This document shows positions 56,482-64,000 of a DNA stretch of 64,000 nucleotides, one piece after another. Below the pieces are notes generated by a model that was not told the DNA's origin, searched no databases, and worked only from the letters and a program-made list of their open reading frames with translations. Source of the stretch: Streptomyces nodosus (lineage in GTDB: Bacteria > Actinomycetota > Actinomycetes > Streptomycetales > Streptomycetaceae); assembly GCF_008704995.1 (NCBI RefSeq), contig NZ_CP023747.1:5738001-5802000 (forward strand), read 5' to 3'. The stretch's first letter is position 1, and each line of letters starts with the position of its first letter. Position numbers and translations under genes: made by a program.

Positions 56482-57681
56482 ATGGAGACTCCGGGGTCGC
56501 AGTCGTCGCTGCACCGAGCCAACCTGGAGCGGGTCATACGTGCCGTGCGGCTGGCCGGATCCCTCACACAGGCCGAGATCGCGAGGACCACGGGCCTGTC
56601 CGCGGCGACGGTGTCCAATATCGTGCGAGAGCTCAAGAACGGCGGAACGGTCGAGGTCACGCCCACATCCGCGGGTGGCCGCAGGGCCCGCAGCGTCTCC
56701 CTCAGCGGCGACGCCGGCATTGTGATCGGCGTCGACTTCGGGCATGCCCATCTGCGGGTCGCGATAGGAAACCTGGCCCATCAGGTGCTCGCCGAGGAGT
56801 CCGAGCCACTGGATGTGGACGCCTCCGCCGCGCAGGGCTTCGACCGGGCGGAAGAGCTGGTCAGCAGGCTGATCGAGGCGACCGGGGTGGACCGCTCCAA
56901 GGTCGCGGGGGTGGGGCTCGGCGTGCCGGGGCCCATCGATGTCGAGTCGGGCACCCTCGGCTCCACCGCCATCCTGCCGGGGTGGAGCGGCGCCAGGCCC
57001 GCCGAGGAGCTGCGGGGGCGGCTCGGCGTGCCGGTGCACGTGGACAACGACGCCAATCTCGGGGCCCTCGGCGAGCTGGTCTGGGGCAGTGGCCGCGGGG
57101 TCAGGGACCTGGCGTACATCAAGGTCGCCAGCGGTGTCGGCGCAGGTCTGGTGATCGACGGCACGATCTACCGGGGCCCCGGCGGCACGGCCGGGGAGAT
57201 CGGTCACATCACCCTCGACGAGTCCGGCCCCGTCTGCCGCTGCGGCAACCGCGGCTGCCTGGAGACCTTCGCCGCGGCCCCGTACGTGCTGCCGCTGCTC
57301 CAGCCCGGTCACGGAGCCGACCTGACCATGGAAGGCATGGTCAGGCTGGCCCGGGAGGGCGACCCCGGCTGCCGCCGGGTGATCGCCGACGTGGGCCGTC
57401 ACATCGGCAGCGGGGTCGCCAATCTCTGCAATCTGCTGAACCCCAGCCGGGTGGTGCTCGGCGGGGACCTCGCGGAGGCGGGGGAGCTGGTCCTGGGGCC
57501 CATCAGGGAGTCCGTCGGGCGCTATGCGATCCCCAGCGCGGCACGTCAACTCTCCGTTCTCCCCGGGGCCTTGGGAGGTCGCGCGGAGGTGCTCGGGGCG
57601 CTCGCCCTGGCGCTCAGCGAGATGGGGGATTCAACCCTTTTGGACGGAACACTCTCCACGTCGACCCCTGTCTTCACTTAG
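56482..57681 (+). CDS. rok7B7: ROK-family transcriptional regulator (Rok7B7-like)
   Basis: A 399-residue ROK regulator. A winged-helix domain (residues 12-75: LTQAEIARTTGLSAATVSNIVREL) precedes a sugar-kinase-like ROK domain with GVDFGHAHLRVAI, VPGPID, the sugar-site EIGHI with His, and the zinc motif CRCGNRGC near 252. In S. coelicolor Rok7B7 (SCO6008) represses the adjacent xylFGH genes and affects carbon control and antibiotic onset; the gene here lies in the same place between ngcG and xylF. The ATG at 56482 is used; GTG 56470 is possible. A 7-4-7 palindrome at 57688 is the likely operator. Confidence 0.87.
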   Translation: METPGSQSSLHRANLERVIRAVRLAGSLTQAEIARTTGLSAATVSNIVRELKNGGTVEVTPTSAGGRRARSVSLSGDAGIVIGVDFGHAHLRVAIGNLAHQVLAEESEPLDVDASAAQGFDRAEELVSRLIEATGVDRSKVAGVGLGVPGPIDVESGTLGSTAILPGWSGARPAEELRGRLGVPVHVDNDANLGALGELVWGSGRGVRDLAYIKVASGVGAGLVIDGTIYRGPGGTAGEIGHITLDESGPVCRCGNRGCLETFAAAPYVLPLLQPGHGADLTMEGMVRLAREGDPGCRRVIADVGRHIGSGVANLCNLLNPSRVVLGGDLAEAGELVLGPIRESVGRYAIPSAARQLSVLPGALGGRAEVLGALALALSEMGDSTLLDGTLSTSTPVFT

Positions 57682-57687
57682 AGAACG

Positions 57688-57705
57688 GATGGCACCGTTG
57701 CCATC
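57688..57705. promoter_or_regulatory. GATGGCA-ccgt-TGCCATC palindrome before xylF
   Basis: Perfect seven-base arms, seven bases after the ROK gene stop and about 100 bases before xylF. It is the best operator candidate for the Rok7B7-like protein (inference). A -35-like TTGACG follows at 57724-57729. Confidence 0.6.
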
Positions 57706-57802
57706 TCGTTAAGGATTTACTTCTTGACGTCGCACGCGCGGCCGAGTTGACTTCCAGCCACCTCGGCCGCAACGACGCGGCCTCGTCAGGGAGGTTTCTG
57801 AA

Positions 57803-58918
57803 GTGAACACGCGTATGCGTCGTGCCGCCGTTGCCGTTGCCGTCGGTGCGATGGCCGTCTCGCTGGCCGCCTGTGGCAGTGCCAAGGAGTCCGGTGGCGA
57901 CTCCGCCAAGTCGTCCGGCAGCGAGAAGAAGGGCGACGCCATCAAGGTCGGCCTGCTGCTGCCCGAGAACCAGACCGCGCGGTACGAGAAGTTCGACCGC
58001 CCGTTGATCGAGAAGAAGGTCAAGGAGCTCACCAACAACAAGGGTGAGGTCGTCTACGCCAACGCCAAGCAGGACGCCACGCTGCAGAGCCAGCAGGTCG
58101 AGACCATGATCACCAACAAGGTCGACGTGCTGGTCGTGGACGCGGTGGACGCCGCGGCCATCAAGAACTCCGTGCAGAAGGCCAAGGACGCCGGCATCCC
58201 GGTCGTCGCCTACGACCGCCTGGCGCAGGGCCCGATCGACGCCTACACCTCGTTCGACAACGTGTCCGTCGGCAAGGCCCAGGGCGAGGCGCTCCTCAAG
58301 GCCCTCGGCTCCAAGGCCAAGTCCGGCAAGATCGTGATGATGAACGGCTCGTCCACCGACCCGAACGCCGCCCAGTTCAAGCAGGGCGCCCACGAGGCCC
58401 TCGACGGCAAGGTGAACGTCGGCAAGGAGTACGACACCAAGGAGTGGAAGCCGGAGAACGCCAACGCCAACATGGAAGGCGCCATCTCCGCGCTCGGCAA
58501 GAAGAACATCATCGGTGTCTACTCCGCCAACGACGGCATGGCCGGCGGTATCATCACGGCCCTCAAGGGCGCCGGCATCACCGGTGTCCCGGTGACCGGC
58601 CAGGACGCCGAACTCGCGGGTGTGCAGCGCATCGTGACCGGTGAGCAGTACATGAGCGTCTACAAGTCCTACCCGCAGGAGGCGACCGTCGCCGCCGAGA
58701 TGGCCGTCGCGCTCGCCCAGGGCAAGTCGCTCGACTCGATAGCGAAGGACAAGGTCGACAGCCCGACCACCAAGGGCGTCCCGTCCGTCCTGGTCCCGGT
58801 CATCTCGCTGACCAAGGACAACATCACGGACACCGTCGTCAAGGACGGTTTCTACACGGTCGCCGACATCTGCGCCGGCCAGTACAAGGCCGCCTGCGAC
58901 AAGATCGGTCTGAAGTAA
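57803..58918 (+). CDS. xylF: Xylose-type sugar-binding lipoprotein
   Basis: A 371-residue periplasmic-binding-protein-like I lipoprotein. Signal peptide ends in lipobox SLAACGS (Cys near 24). The mature fold shows VGLLLPENQTARYEKFDRPLIEKKVKEL, QVETMITNKVDVLVVDAVDA, PVVAYDRLAQG and VTGQDAELAGVQRIVTGEQYMSVYK, all like XylF. It binds D-xylose or a related pentose outside the cell. The GTG at 57803 has GGGAGG eight bases ahead. It is the first gene of xylFGH, after the ROK regulator. Confidence 0.9.
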   Translation: MNTRMRRAAVAVAVGAMAVSLAACGSAKESGGDSAKSSGSEKKGDAIKVGLLLPENQTARYEKFDRPLIEKKVKELTNNKGEVVYANAKQDATLQSQQVETMITNKVDVLVVDAVDAAAIKNSVQKAKDAGIPVVAYDRLAQGPIDAYTSFDNVSVGKAQGEALLKALGSKAKSGKIVMMNGSSTDPNAAQFKQGAHEALDGKVNVGKEYDTKEWKPENANANMEGAISALGKKNIIGVYSANDGMAGGIITALKGAGITGVPVTGQDAELAGVQRIVTGEQYMSVYKSYPQEATVAAEMAVALAQGKSLDSIAKDKVDSPTTKGVPSVLVPVISLTKDNITDTVVKDGFYTVADICAGQYKAACDKIGLK

Positions 58919-58934
58919 CCGGTCGGAAGTCCTT

Positions 58935-58974
58935 TCCCCGTACCGGAATTCACCCTTGAATACCCGTACGGGGA
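58935..58974. terminator. First hairpin between xylF and xylG
   Basis: Perfect nine-base arms TCCCCGTAC / GTACGGGGA with a 22-base loop, 16 bases after the xylF stop. With the next hairpin it may lower downstream expression. Confidence 0.5.
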
Positions 58975-58993
58975 CTGGCGCACCAAGGCTCCG

Positions 58994-59041
58994 CCGGCGC
59001 CCCGCACTCACCAGCCCCGCAAGCTCGTTGCGGGGCGCCGG
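58994..59041. terminator. Second hairpin between xylF and xylG
   Basis: Perfect 13-base arms CCGGCGCCCCGCA / TGCGGGGCGCCGG with a 22-base loop. Same proposed role: stabiliser of xylF mRNA or partial terminator. Confidence 0.6.
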
Positions 59042-59106
59042 ACGGAACATCCCCCCAACTGTTGCACTACCTTCCGCCGGGTCAGGCGGCGAAGGAGATG
59101 GTTCAC

Positions 59107-59889
59107 GTGTCCGCTACGCCCGTGCTGGCGTTGCGCGGGGTCTCCAAGCGGTTCGGTGCCGTTCAGGCGCTCACCGACGTAGAGCTTGAGGTCCATGCCG
59201 GTGAGGTGGTCGCCCTCGTCGGCGACAACGGCGCCGGAAAATCCACGCTGGTCAAGACGATCGCCGGCGTGCACCCCATCGATGAGGGCGTCATCGAATG
59301 GGCAGGAAAGGCCGTCCAGATCGGCAAGCCGCACGACGCCCAGAACCTGGGCATCGCGACGGTGTACCAGGACCTCGCGCTGTGCGACAACATCGATGTC
59401 GTCGGCAACCTCTACCTGGGCCGGGAGCTGCGCAAGCGCGGCGTCCTGGACGAGGTGGAGATGGAGCGCCGCTCGCGCGAACTCCTCGACACGCTGTCGA
59501 TCCGCATCCCCAGCGTCCGCATCCCGATCGCCTCGCTCTCCGGCGGTCAGCGCCAGGTCGTGGCCATCGCCCGGTCCATGCTCGGCGAGCCCAAGCTGGT
59601 CATCCTCGACGAGCCCACCGCCGCCCTCGGTGTGGAGCAGACCGCCCAGGTCCTCGACCTGGTGGAGCGGCTGCGCGAACGCGGTCACGCCGTGATCCTC
59701 ATCAGCCACAACATGGCCGATGTGAAGGCCGTCGCCGACAAGGTGGCGGTGCTGCGCCTGGGTCGCAACAACGGCGTCTTCGAGGTCAAGTCGACCTCCC
59801 AGGAAGAGATCATCTCCGCCATCACCGGCGCCACGGACAACGCCGTGACCCGCCGTGCGGCGCGCAGCAATGGGGAGATCAAGAAGTGA
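59107..59889 (+). CDS. xylG: Sugar ABC transporter ATP-binding protein, single-domain XylG
   Basis: A 260-residue ATPase with Walker A GDNGAGKST near 39, signature LSGGQRQVV near 144, Walker B LVILDEP near 165 and the switch His in LISHNMADV. E. coli XylG and RbsA have two fused ATPase domains (about 500 residues); this one has a single domain, as in Streptomyces xylFGH. It would act as a homodimer. GTG 59107 is chosen since AAGGAG lies nine bases ahead; ATG 59098 lies too close to it. Its stop overlaps the xylH start (GTGA). Confidence 0.9.
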   Translation: MSATPVLALRGVSKRFGAVQALTDVELEVHAGEVVALVGDNGAGKSTLVKTIAGVHPIDEGVIEWAGKAVQIGKPHDAQNLGIATVYQDLALCDNIDVVGNLYLGRELRKRGVLDEVEMERRSRELLDTLSIRIPSVRIPIASLSGGQRQVVAIARSMLGEPKLVILDEPTAALGVEQTAQVLDLVERLRERGHAVILISHNMADVKAVADKVAVLRLGRNNGVFEVKSTSQEEIISAITGATDNAVTRRAARSNGEIKK

Positions 59890-61175
59890 GCATCGACAAG
59901 ACGTCCACGCCGCCCAAGGACGAGGCGGTGGAGAACCCCGAGGCAGCCGCAGGCGCCGATGTCGCCGTCGACCCCCGGCTGCTGGTGCGTGAACAGGGCT
60001 TCGCGGGCTACCTCACGGAGTTCAAGCGCAAGATGAAGGCGGGCGACCTGGGGTCCCTCCCGGTCGTCGTCGGCCTGATCGTCATCTGGATCATCTTCCA
60101 GAGCCTGAACTCCAACTTCCTCACCGCGGGGAACCTCTCCGACATCTCCGTCGCCATGGTCGGCACGGGCATGATCGCCGTCGGTATCGTCTTCGTGCTG
60201 CTGCTCGGCGAGATCGACCTCTCGGTCGGCTCCGTCTCCGGTGTCGCGGGCGCCACCTTCGCGGTGCTGAACATCACGCACGGGATGAACGAGGTGCTGG
60301 CCCTGGTGCTGGCCGTCCTCACCGGTACCGTGGCCGGCGCCGTCCACGGCTTCTTCTTCGCCCGGATCGGCGTCCCCGCCTTCGCCGTGACGCTGGCCGG
60401 ACTGCTGTTCTGGCAGGGCTTCATGCTCCAGATCCTCGGGAGCAACGGAACCATCAACCTCGACGACGGCATCGTCACCAACCTCACCAGCTACTACTTC
60501 ACCGACGTCGCCGCCGCCTACGGGCTCGCGGTCGTGGCCGTGGCCGGTTACTTCCTCACCGCGTACCTGGGCAACCGCCGCCGGGAGGCCGTCGGGATCC
60601 CCTCCCGCCCGCTCAGCGACATCGTGGTGCGCACGGTGCTCCTGGCCGTCGTCTCCTTCGCCGTGGCGATCGTCTACAACCAGTACAAGGGCCTCCCGCT
60701 CGCCGTGGTGATCTTCCTCGCCGTGCTGGTGATCAGCGACTTCGTGCTGCGCCGCACCGCCTACGGCCGCAAGATCTTCGCGCTCGGCGGCAGCGTCGAG
60801 GCCTCCCGGCGGGCCGGCATCAACGTGGAGATGGTCCGGATCTCGGTCTTCGCGATCGCCGGCACCTTCGCCGCGATCGGCGGCCTCTTCGTCGCCTCGA
60901 AGATCGCCTCAGCCAACCAGGGCGCGGGCACCGGTGAGTTCCTGATGAACGTCATCGCCGCGGCCGTGATCGGCGGCACGTCCCTCTTCGGCGGCCGGGG
61001 CCGTACCTGGGACGCGCTCCTCGGTGTGCTGGTCATCGTCTCGATCCAGTACGGCCTCGCACTGGAGGGCGTCGGCGCGCCGGTCCAGTACATGATCACC
61101 GGTGGTGTGCTGCTGGCCACCGTCGTCATCGACGCGGTGACCCGCAAGACCCAGAAGACGGCAGGCCGCGCCTGA
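59886..61175 (+). CDS. xylH: Xylose-type ABC transporter permease
   Basis: A 429-residue membrane protein of the BPD_transp_2 (ribose/xylose) family with about ten helices. The long 60-residue cytoplasmic N-terminus and the motif GEIDLSVGSVSGVAGA, then GGSVEASRRAGINVEMVRISVFAIAG and IGGTSLFGGRG, are typical XylH features. It forms the channel with XylG. It starts with GTG at 59886, overlapping xylG by four bases. A terminator hairpin follows the stop. Confidence 0.91.
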   Translation: MSIDKTSTPPKDEAVENPEAAAGADVAVDPRLLVREQGFAGYLTEFKRKMKAGDLGSLPVVVGLIVIWIIFQSLNSNFLTAGNLSDISVAMVGTGMIAVGIVFVLLLGEIDLSVGSVSGVAGATFAVLNITHGMNEVLALVLAVLTGTVAGAVHGFFFARIGVPAFAVTLAGLLFWQGFMLQILGSNGTINLDDGIVTNLTSYYFTDVAAAYGLAVVAVAGYFLTAYLGNRRREAVGIPSRPLSDIVVRTVLLAVVSFAVAIVYNQYKGLPLAVVIFLAVLVISDFVLRRTAYGRKIFALGGSVEASRRAGINVEMVRISVFAIAGTFAAIGGLFVASKIASANQGAGTGEFLMNVIAAAVIGGTSLFGGRGRTWDALLGVLVIVSIQYGLALEGVGAPVQYMITGGVLLATVVIDAVTRKTQKTAGRA

Positions 61176-61187
61176 GCCTCTTCCGAC

Positions 61188-61221
61188 CTGTGCCCGGTAC
61201 CCCTGGTGGTGCCGGGCACAG
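61188..61221. terminator. Terminator after xylH
   Basis: Arms CTGTGCCCGG (61188-61197) and CCGGGCACAG (61212-61221), 12 bases after the stop. Confidence 0.7.
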
Positions 61222-61343
61222 CCGTGGGTACGGCCGGACGCGCGGCACGGAAGACGAGGCCCGGCCAAGATCCGTAGCAACGGAACATTAGACTCGACGA
61301 GCCCGGAAAAACCTGGACACAGTTCTACTGCAAGGAGGCACGG

Positions 61344-63317
61344 GTGCCGTTGCTGACCCGCATCAGGGGACCGCGCGATCTGGACCGGCTCAGCCTGGAG
61401 CAGCTGGACCAGCTGGCGGAGGAGATCCGTACCTTCCTCGTCGGCGCCGTCTCCAAGACCGGCGGCCACCTCGGCCCCAACCTCGGTGTGGTCGAGCTCA
61501 CCATCGCCCTGCACCGCGTCTTCGAATCGCCCAAGGACAAGGTCCTCTTCGACACCGGTCACCAGGCCTATGTCCACAAGCTGCTCACCGGCCGTCAGGA
61601 CTTCTCCAAGCTCCGTGCCAAGGGCGGTCTGTCCGGCTACCCCTCGCGCGCCGAGTCCGAGCACGACATCATCGAGAACTCGCACGCCTCCACCGTCCTC
61701 GGCTGGGCGGACGGCCTCGCCAAGGCCAACCAGCTCCTCGAGCGCGACAGTCGTGTGGTGGCCGTCATCGGCGACGGCGCCCTCACCGGCGGCATGGCCT
61801 GGGAGGCGCTCAACAACATCGCCGACGCCAAGGACCGCCCGCTGGTCATCGTCGTCAACGACAACGAGCGTTCCTACTCGCCGACCATCGGCGGTCTCGC
61901 CAACCACCTGGCCACCCTGCGCACCACCGACGGCTACGAGAAGTTCCTCACCCGGACCCGGGAGGTGCTGGAGCGCACCCCGGTCGTCGGCAGGCCCCTC
62001 TACGAGACCCTGCACGGCGCCAAGAAGGGCCTGAAGGACTTCATCGCCCCGCAGGGCATGTTCGAGGACCTGGGCCTGAAGTACGTCGGCCCGATCGACG
62101 GCCATGACATCGAGGCCCTGGAGTCCGCCCTCGCCCGTGCCAAGCGGTTCGGCGGCCCGGTCATCGTGCACTGCCTCACCGAGAAGGGCCGGGGCTACCG
62201 GCCCGCGGTCGAGGACGAGGCCGACCGCTTCCACGCCGTCGGCGTGATCCACCCGGACACCGGTCTGCCCATCAAGGCCGCGGCCGCCAGCTGGACCTCC
62301 GTCTTCGGCGACGAGATGGTCAAGCTCGGCCGCGAGCGCGAGGACGTCGTCGCCATCACCGCCGCGATGCTCCATCCCGTGGGCCTGAAGAAGTTCGCGG
62401 AGACCTTCCCGGACCGCATCTACGACGTCGGTATCGCCGAGCAGCACGGCGCGGTCTCCGCGGCCGGCCTGGCCACCGGCGGAGTGCACCCCGTCTTCGC
62501 GGTGTACGCCACCTTCCTCAACCGCGCCTTCGATCAGGTCCTCATGGATGTGGCCCTGCACAAGTGCGGGGTGACCTTCGTGCTCGACCGGGCCGGAGTC
62601 ACCGGCGACGACGGCGCCTCGCACAACGGCATGTGGGACATGTCGATGCTCCAGGTCGTACCGGGCCTGAGGATCGCCGCCCCGCGCGACGCCGAACAGC
62701 TGCGCGCCCAGCTGCGGGAGGCCGTCGACGTCGACGACGCGCCGACCGCGCTGCGCTACTCCAAGGGCGTCGTCGGACCGGCCGTCCCCGCGGTCGGCAC
62801 GGTCGGCGGCATGGACGTACTGCGCCGGGCCGACGCGCCCGCACCGGATGTGCTGCTGGTCTCCGTCGGCGCGCTGGCCCCCATGTGCCTGGAGATCGCG
62901 GGCCTCCTCGACAAGCAGGGCATCTCCACCACCGTGGTCGACCCGCGCTGGGTCAAGCCCGTCGACGAGGCGCTCGCCCCGCTCGCCGCGCGGCACCGCG
63001 TGGTGGTCACCGTCGAGGACAACTCGCGCGTCGGCGGAGTCGGCTCCGCGATCGCCCAGGCCCTGCGGGACGCGGGTGTCGATGTGCCGCTGCGCGACTT
63101 CGGCATCCCGCCGCGCTTCCTCGACCATGCCTCCCGCAAGGAGGTCATGGCGGAGATCGGCCTGACCGCCCCGGACATCGCCCGCCAGGTGACCGGGCTC
63201 GTCGCCAAGCTGGACGGCCTGCCCGACTCCCGGCTCCGCCCGAGCGGGAAGACCCCCACCGACCGCACCAGTGCCGCGGCACGGGTCGCGGACTCGGCCG
63301 AGCCGGCGCACGACTGA
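61344..63317 (+). CDS. dxs: 1-deoxy-D-xylulose-5-phosphate synthase
   Basis: A 657-residue thiamine-diphosphate enzyme that joins pyruvate and glyceraldehyde 3-phosphate in the first step of the non-mevalonate isoprenoid route. Motifs: [18 protein letters not shown], the TPP motif [16 protein letters not shown] near 143, the glutamate in [10 protein letters not shown] near 370 and [10 protein letters not shown]. Length and order are standard. Streptomyces often has two Dxs genes; this place fits SCO6013 from memory. The GTG at 61344 has AAGGAGG upstream. It follows xylFGH but has its own gap of 168 bases and a -10-like TTAGACT near 61290. Confidence 0.95.
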   Translation: MPLLTRIRGPRDLDRLSLEQLDQLAEEIRTFLVGAVSKTGGHLGPNLGVVELTIALHRVFESPKDKVLFDTGHQAYVHKLLTGRQDFSKLRAKGGLSGYPSRAESEHDIIENSHASTVLGWADGLAKANQLLERDSRVVAVIGDGALTGGMAWEALNNIADAKDRPLVIVVNDNERSYSPTIGGLANHLATLRTTDGYEKFLTRTREVLERTPVVGRPLYETLHGAKKGLKDFIAPQGMFEDLGLKYVGPIDGHDIEALESALARAKRFGGPVIVHCLTEKGRGYRPAVEDEADRFHAVGVIHPDTGLPIKAAAASWTSVFGDEMVKLGREREDVVAITAAMLHPVGLKKFAETFPDRIYDVGIAEQHGAVSAAGLATGGVHPVFAVYATFLNRAFDQVLMDVALHKCGVTFVLDRAGVTGDDGASHNGMWDMSMLQVVPGLRIAAPRDAEQLRAQLREAVDVDDAPTALRYSKGVVGPAVPAVGTVGGMDVLRRADAPAPDVLLVSVGALAPMCLEIAGLLDKQGISTTVVDPRWVKPVDEALAPLAARHRVVVTVEDNSRVGGVGSAIAQALRDAGVDVPLRDFGIPPRFLDHASRKEVMAEIGLTAPDIARQVTGLVAKLDGLPDSRLRPSGKTPTDRTSAAARVADSAEPAHD

Positions 63318-63336
63318 TACGGCACCCGCACCGTCC

Positions 63337-63376
63337 GGGCCGGTTTCGCCACCCTTCGAGGTGGCGAAACCGGCCC
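63337..63376. terminator. Terminator after dxs
   Basis: Perfect 17-base stem (left arm GGGCCGGTTTCGCCACC) with a six-base loop, 19 bases after the dxs stop, followed by GTTC. Confidence 0.8.
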
Positions 63377-63420
63377 GTTCGCGTGAATCCTCCCCACTCC
63401 GGGCATAAGCACTGAATCGC

Positions 63421-63439
63421 CTCTCGATCATGTCGAGAG
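63421..63439. promoter_or_regulatory. CTCTCGA-n5-TCGAGAG palindrome before the permease
   Basis: Perfect seven-base arms with a five-base centre, 24 bases before the start of the permease gene. The half-site TCTCGA is shared with the acnA palindrome, but the spacing differs (5 against 2). Confidence 0.45.
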
Positions 63440-63462
63440 GGACGAGTGTGGGAGGTACGCCC

Positions 63463-64000
63463 GTGATCAGCACCCTCTTCCGGACGAAGAACGTCGAGCA
63501 GTCGATCCGGGACACCGAGGAGCCCGAGCAGGCGCTCAGTAAGACCCTCTCCGCTCTGGACCTGACCGTGTTCGGTGTCGGTGTCATCATCGGCACCGGC
63601 ATCTTCGTGCTGACCGGCAAGGTCGCCAAGGAGAACGCCGGTCCCGCGGTCTCCCTGGCCTTCGTGGTCGCCGGTGTGGTCTGTGCGCTCGCCGCGCTCT
63701 GCTACGCGGAGTTCGCCTCCACGGTCCCGGTCGCCGGATCCGCGTACACCTTCTCCTACGCCACGCTCGGCGAGCTGCCCGCCTGGATCATCGGCTGGGA
63801 CCTGGTCCTGGAGTTCGCGCTGGGCACGGCGGTGGTCGCGGTCGGCTGGTCCGGGTACATCCGCTCGCTGCTGGACAACGCGGGCTGGCATCTGCCGGCC
63901 TCGCTCGGCGGGCGGGACGGGGCGCACGGCTTCGGCTTCGACATCCTCGCCGCGGTGCTGGTGCTGGTGCTCACCGCGGTGCTGGTGGTCGGGGTGAAGC
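63463..64000 (+). CDS. Amino acid permease, APC family (partial, runs off the edge)
   Basis: The first 179 residues of a cationic amino acid transporter-type permease. The N-terminal tail (LFRTKNVEQSIRDTEEPEQALSKTLSALDL) and the helix 1 motif GVGVIIGTGIFVLTGKVA match the CAT branch (YfnA/CycA-like). It would import basic or other amino acids at the cell membrane. GTG 63463 has GGGAGG seven bases ahead. The gene is cut by the right end of the window, so C-terminal features cannot be judged. It is similar in type to the permease at 24722-26176, especially around helix 1. Confidence 0.85.
   Translation, partial: MISTLFRTKNVEQSIRDTEEPEQALSKTLSALDLTVFGVGVIIGTGIFVLTGKVAKENAGPAVSLAFVVAGVVCALAALCYAEFASTVPVAGSAYTFSYATLGELPAWIIGWDLVLEFALGTAVVAVGWSGYIRSLLDNAGWHLPASLGGRDGAHGFGFDILAAVLVLVLTAVLVVGVK

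Overview
The window is about 64 kb of very GC-rich DNA with codon use, GTG starts, ATGA/GTGA stop-start overlaps and gene families typical of a Streptomyces chromosome. From about 15.1 kb to the right end the gene order (SepF-like protein, arginine deiminase genes, CoA-linked aromatic catabolism genes, HTH-MurA, aconitase, NgcEFG, ROK regulator, XylFGH, Dxs, amino acid permease) matches, from memory, the core segment SCO5967-SCO6014 of S. coelicolor. No tRNA, rRNA, CRISPR array, intact insertion sequence or polyketide/peptide synthetase cluster was seen.

Layout. 0-7.5 kb: a small membrane protein, an ABC exporter, a lone ABC ATPase, a BlaI-type repressor without its usual BlaR partner, a GT-C-like membrane protein and a DedA-PAP2 pair with a BlaI-like operator upstream. 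7.8-11.3 kb: molybdate uptake genes modCBA with a HTH-TOBE regulator, all leftward. 11.5-13.0 kb: a Met/His-rich membrane protein followed by a YcnI-type copper protein. 13-17.7 kb: a second GT-C-like membrane protein, SflB-like SepF homologue, MazG-like hydrolase and an F420/FMN oxidoreductase. 17.9-21.9 kb: an RNA repair cassette, hen1-pnkp. 22.2-26.2 kb: arcA, ornithine carbamoyltransferase and an APC permease (arginine deiminase route). 26.9-34.8 kb: a CoA-dependent aromatic degradation cluster that best fits 2-aminobenzoate (anthranilate), with a PaaX regulator and a RidA protein.

34.9-39 kb is a decayed accessory patch: small hypothetical genes, a twice-frameshifted nucleotidyltransferase, an RHS remnant and a 5'-truncated ORF. 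39-43.8 kb holds a divergent pair, an XRE-MurA fusion and aconitase, with two related palindromes and an iron-box-like sequence between them. 43.9-46.5 kb is a LuxR-type response regulator, histidine kinase and CPBP protease, translationally coupled. 47.3-48.6 kb holds a perfect CebR-type operator with no target gene and a fold-back MITE-like element with a TAA duplication.

48.6-63.3 kb is a sugar block: secreted GH92 alpha-mannosidase; NgcEFG uptake (N-acetylglucosamine/chitobiose type, no ATPase of its own); a Rok7B7-like ROK regulator; a XylFGH transporter with a strong palindrome before xylF; and Dxs. A GTG-started amino acid permease runs off the right edge. Operator-like palindromes lie beside the sugar genes: a DasR-like site before ngcE, a LacI-type site before GH92 and a ROK-type candidate before xylF.
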